Of a DNA stretch of 6,824 nucleotides, positions 6,140 through 6,824 are shown piece after piece. Both the position numbers and the translations under genes were made by a program. The notes under the pieces were generated by a model that saw nothing but the letters and a program-made list of their open reading frames with translations, did no database searches and was not told the DNA's origin. Origin of the DNA: Candidatus Hydrogenedentota bacterium (GTDB lineage: Bacteria > Hydrogenedentota > Hydrogenedentia > Hydrogenedentales > SLHB01); contig JAFGTL010000672.1 in the NCBI GenBank assembly GCA_016934125.1, forward strand, positions 1 to 6,824, read 5' to 3'. The stretch's first letter is position 1, and each line of letters opens with the position of its first letter.

Positions 6140-6804
6140 ACGGGCTCGCGCTCGAGGTCGCTGTAGGGGTAGTGGCCGCCGGCCCTCAGTTTCTCGATGA
6201 GGGATGCGGTGCGGTTTGCCCGGGCATATTCCAGTTCGCTGCGAAACACCTCCATGCACAGGAGGAGGCAGTGCTGTTTCCCGTCGATGACGAAGTCGCC
6301 GCCCGCGCCGGTGTACTGATCGAAGATGAGGCACGCCATGTCGCTTCCTTCCCTATCGAGCGGAACCTCGCAGGTGTCGTGCGGCTTGAGGACGGCATGG
6401 AAGGAATAGCGGCCGATCCCGGTGAGAATCCCGCACATCCGGCGCTCGATCCGGTTGAATGGATGATCCTCTCCGGCGCTGCCGTGGTCGTCGGGGATAG
6501 GGAGCTTGGTGAAGGCCACCAGTTCGGAGGTGCCGATAGGGTTCGGTTTCGGCCCGCTCCCGTCAGGCTCGATCAGCTCCATCGTGGCGAATCCCGTGCC
6601 CGGAATGCCGTTCGGGAAGTAGTACATGTCCACCGCGCCGCCCACCTGGAACGGGATGATCGCGTGCCCCACCATCTCATGCATCGGGCCCAGGATGCGT
6701 TCCAGGGCCGCCTGCTTCGCCTCGTAATGGCGATCGTACTCCTCGTCCGTGAACTCGGGCTTCGGCGGCCGTTTCCGGAACAGATTGCGAAGGAAATTCA
6801 GCAT
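6133..6804 (-). CDS. Suppressor-of-fused (SUFU)-like domain protein
   Basis: A 223-residue cytoplasmic protein without a signal peptide. It starts with a short basic amphipathic stretch (MLNFLRNLFRKR) and a charged helix (about 18-38). The rest resembles bacterial SUFU-family proteins (PF05076): MYYFPNGIPGTGFATMELI (60-78), GTSELVAFTKLPIP (91-104), RYSFHAVLKPHDT (132-144), and a closing CLLLCMEVFRSELEYA followed by LIEKLRAGG (about 179-210), matching the usual hydrophobic strand, glutamate and Leu-rich helix at the family's C-terminus. The assignment comes from motif pattern only; the divergent middle leaves other small families possible. Bacterial SUFU-like proteins have been proposed as immunity proteins of polymorphic toxins, but no toxin gene is visible here. 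The ATG at 6804 has GGGGGA 6 bases upstream; only 20 bases precede it, so promoter and operon partners are out of view. It converges on the GH36 gene. Confidence 0.6.
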   Translation of the reverse strand: MLNFLRNLFRKRPPKPEFTDEEYDRHYEAKQAALERILGPMHEMVGHAIIPFQVGGAVDMYYFPNGIPGTGFATMELIEPDGSGPKPNPIGTSELVAFTKLPIPDDHGSAGEDHPFNRIERRMCGILTGIGRYSFHAVLKPHDTCEVPLDREGSDMACLIFDQYTGAGGDFVIDGKQHCLLLCMEVFRSELEYARANRTASLIEKLRAGGHYPYSDLEREPVA

Positions 6805-6824
6805 GACTCGTCCCCCTTTGTGGC

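Overview
The window is GC-rich, bacterial, and densely coding, with six protein genes (one cut by the left edge) and no RNA gene, insertion sequence, prophage or CRISPR array that I could see. A Tat-exported Gfo/Idh/MocA-fold glycosidase, a DUF1080 protein and an NPCBM-carrying glycoside hydrolase together point to a polysaccharide-degrading environmental bacterium. Planctomycetota, Verrucomicrobiota, Hydrogenedentota or a similar lineage would fit. This is an inference from gene content only; no phylogenetic marker is present.

Layout, left to right. Minus strand: the N-terminal part of a secreted DUF1080 (3-keto-disaccharide hydrolase-like) protein (1-522, continuing off the left edge); a stand-alone response-regulator receiver (678-1160); a Tat-signal GH109-like glycosidase (1258-2595); and a class I SAM-dependent methyltransferase (2626-3405), 30 bases upstream of the GH109 gene and probably co-transcribed with it. 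A 162-base divergent intergenic region (3406-3567) holds a credible promoter for the plus-strand gene and two dyad symmetries. Plus strand: a secreted NPCBM-GH36 alpha-galactosidase-like enzyme (3568-6117). It converges, with 15 bases between the coding regions, on a minus-strand SUFU-like protein (6133-6804).

The three exported enzymes make a coherent glycan-degradation set. The GH36-like enzyme would cleave alpha-galactoside-type bonds. The GH109-like enzyme would use bound NAD to cleave glycosides through a transient 3-keto intermediate. The DUF1080 protein belongs to a family linked to hydrolysis of 3-keto glycosides. The methyltransferase, receiver and SUFU-like protein have no demonstrable link to this chemistry. 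The most interesting points are the combined 3-keto-type gene set, apparent substitutions in the GH36 substrate-binding motifs, the dyads between the divergent genes, and a methyltransferase in the GH109 transcription unit. Very long open frames run antisense to the real genes and are best explained by high GC content.
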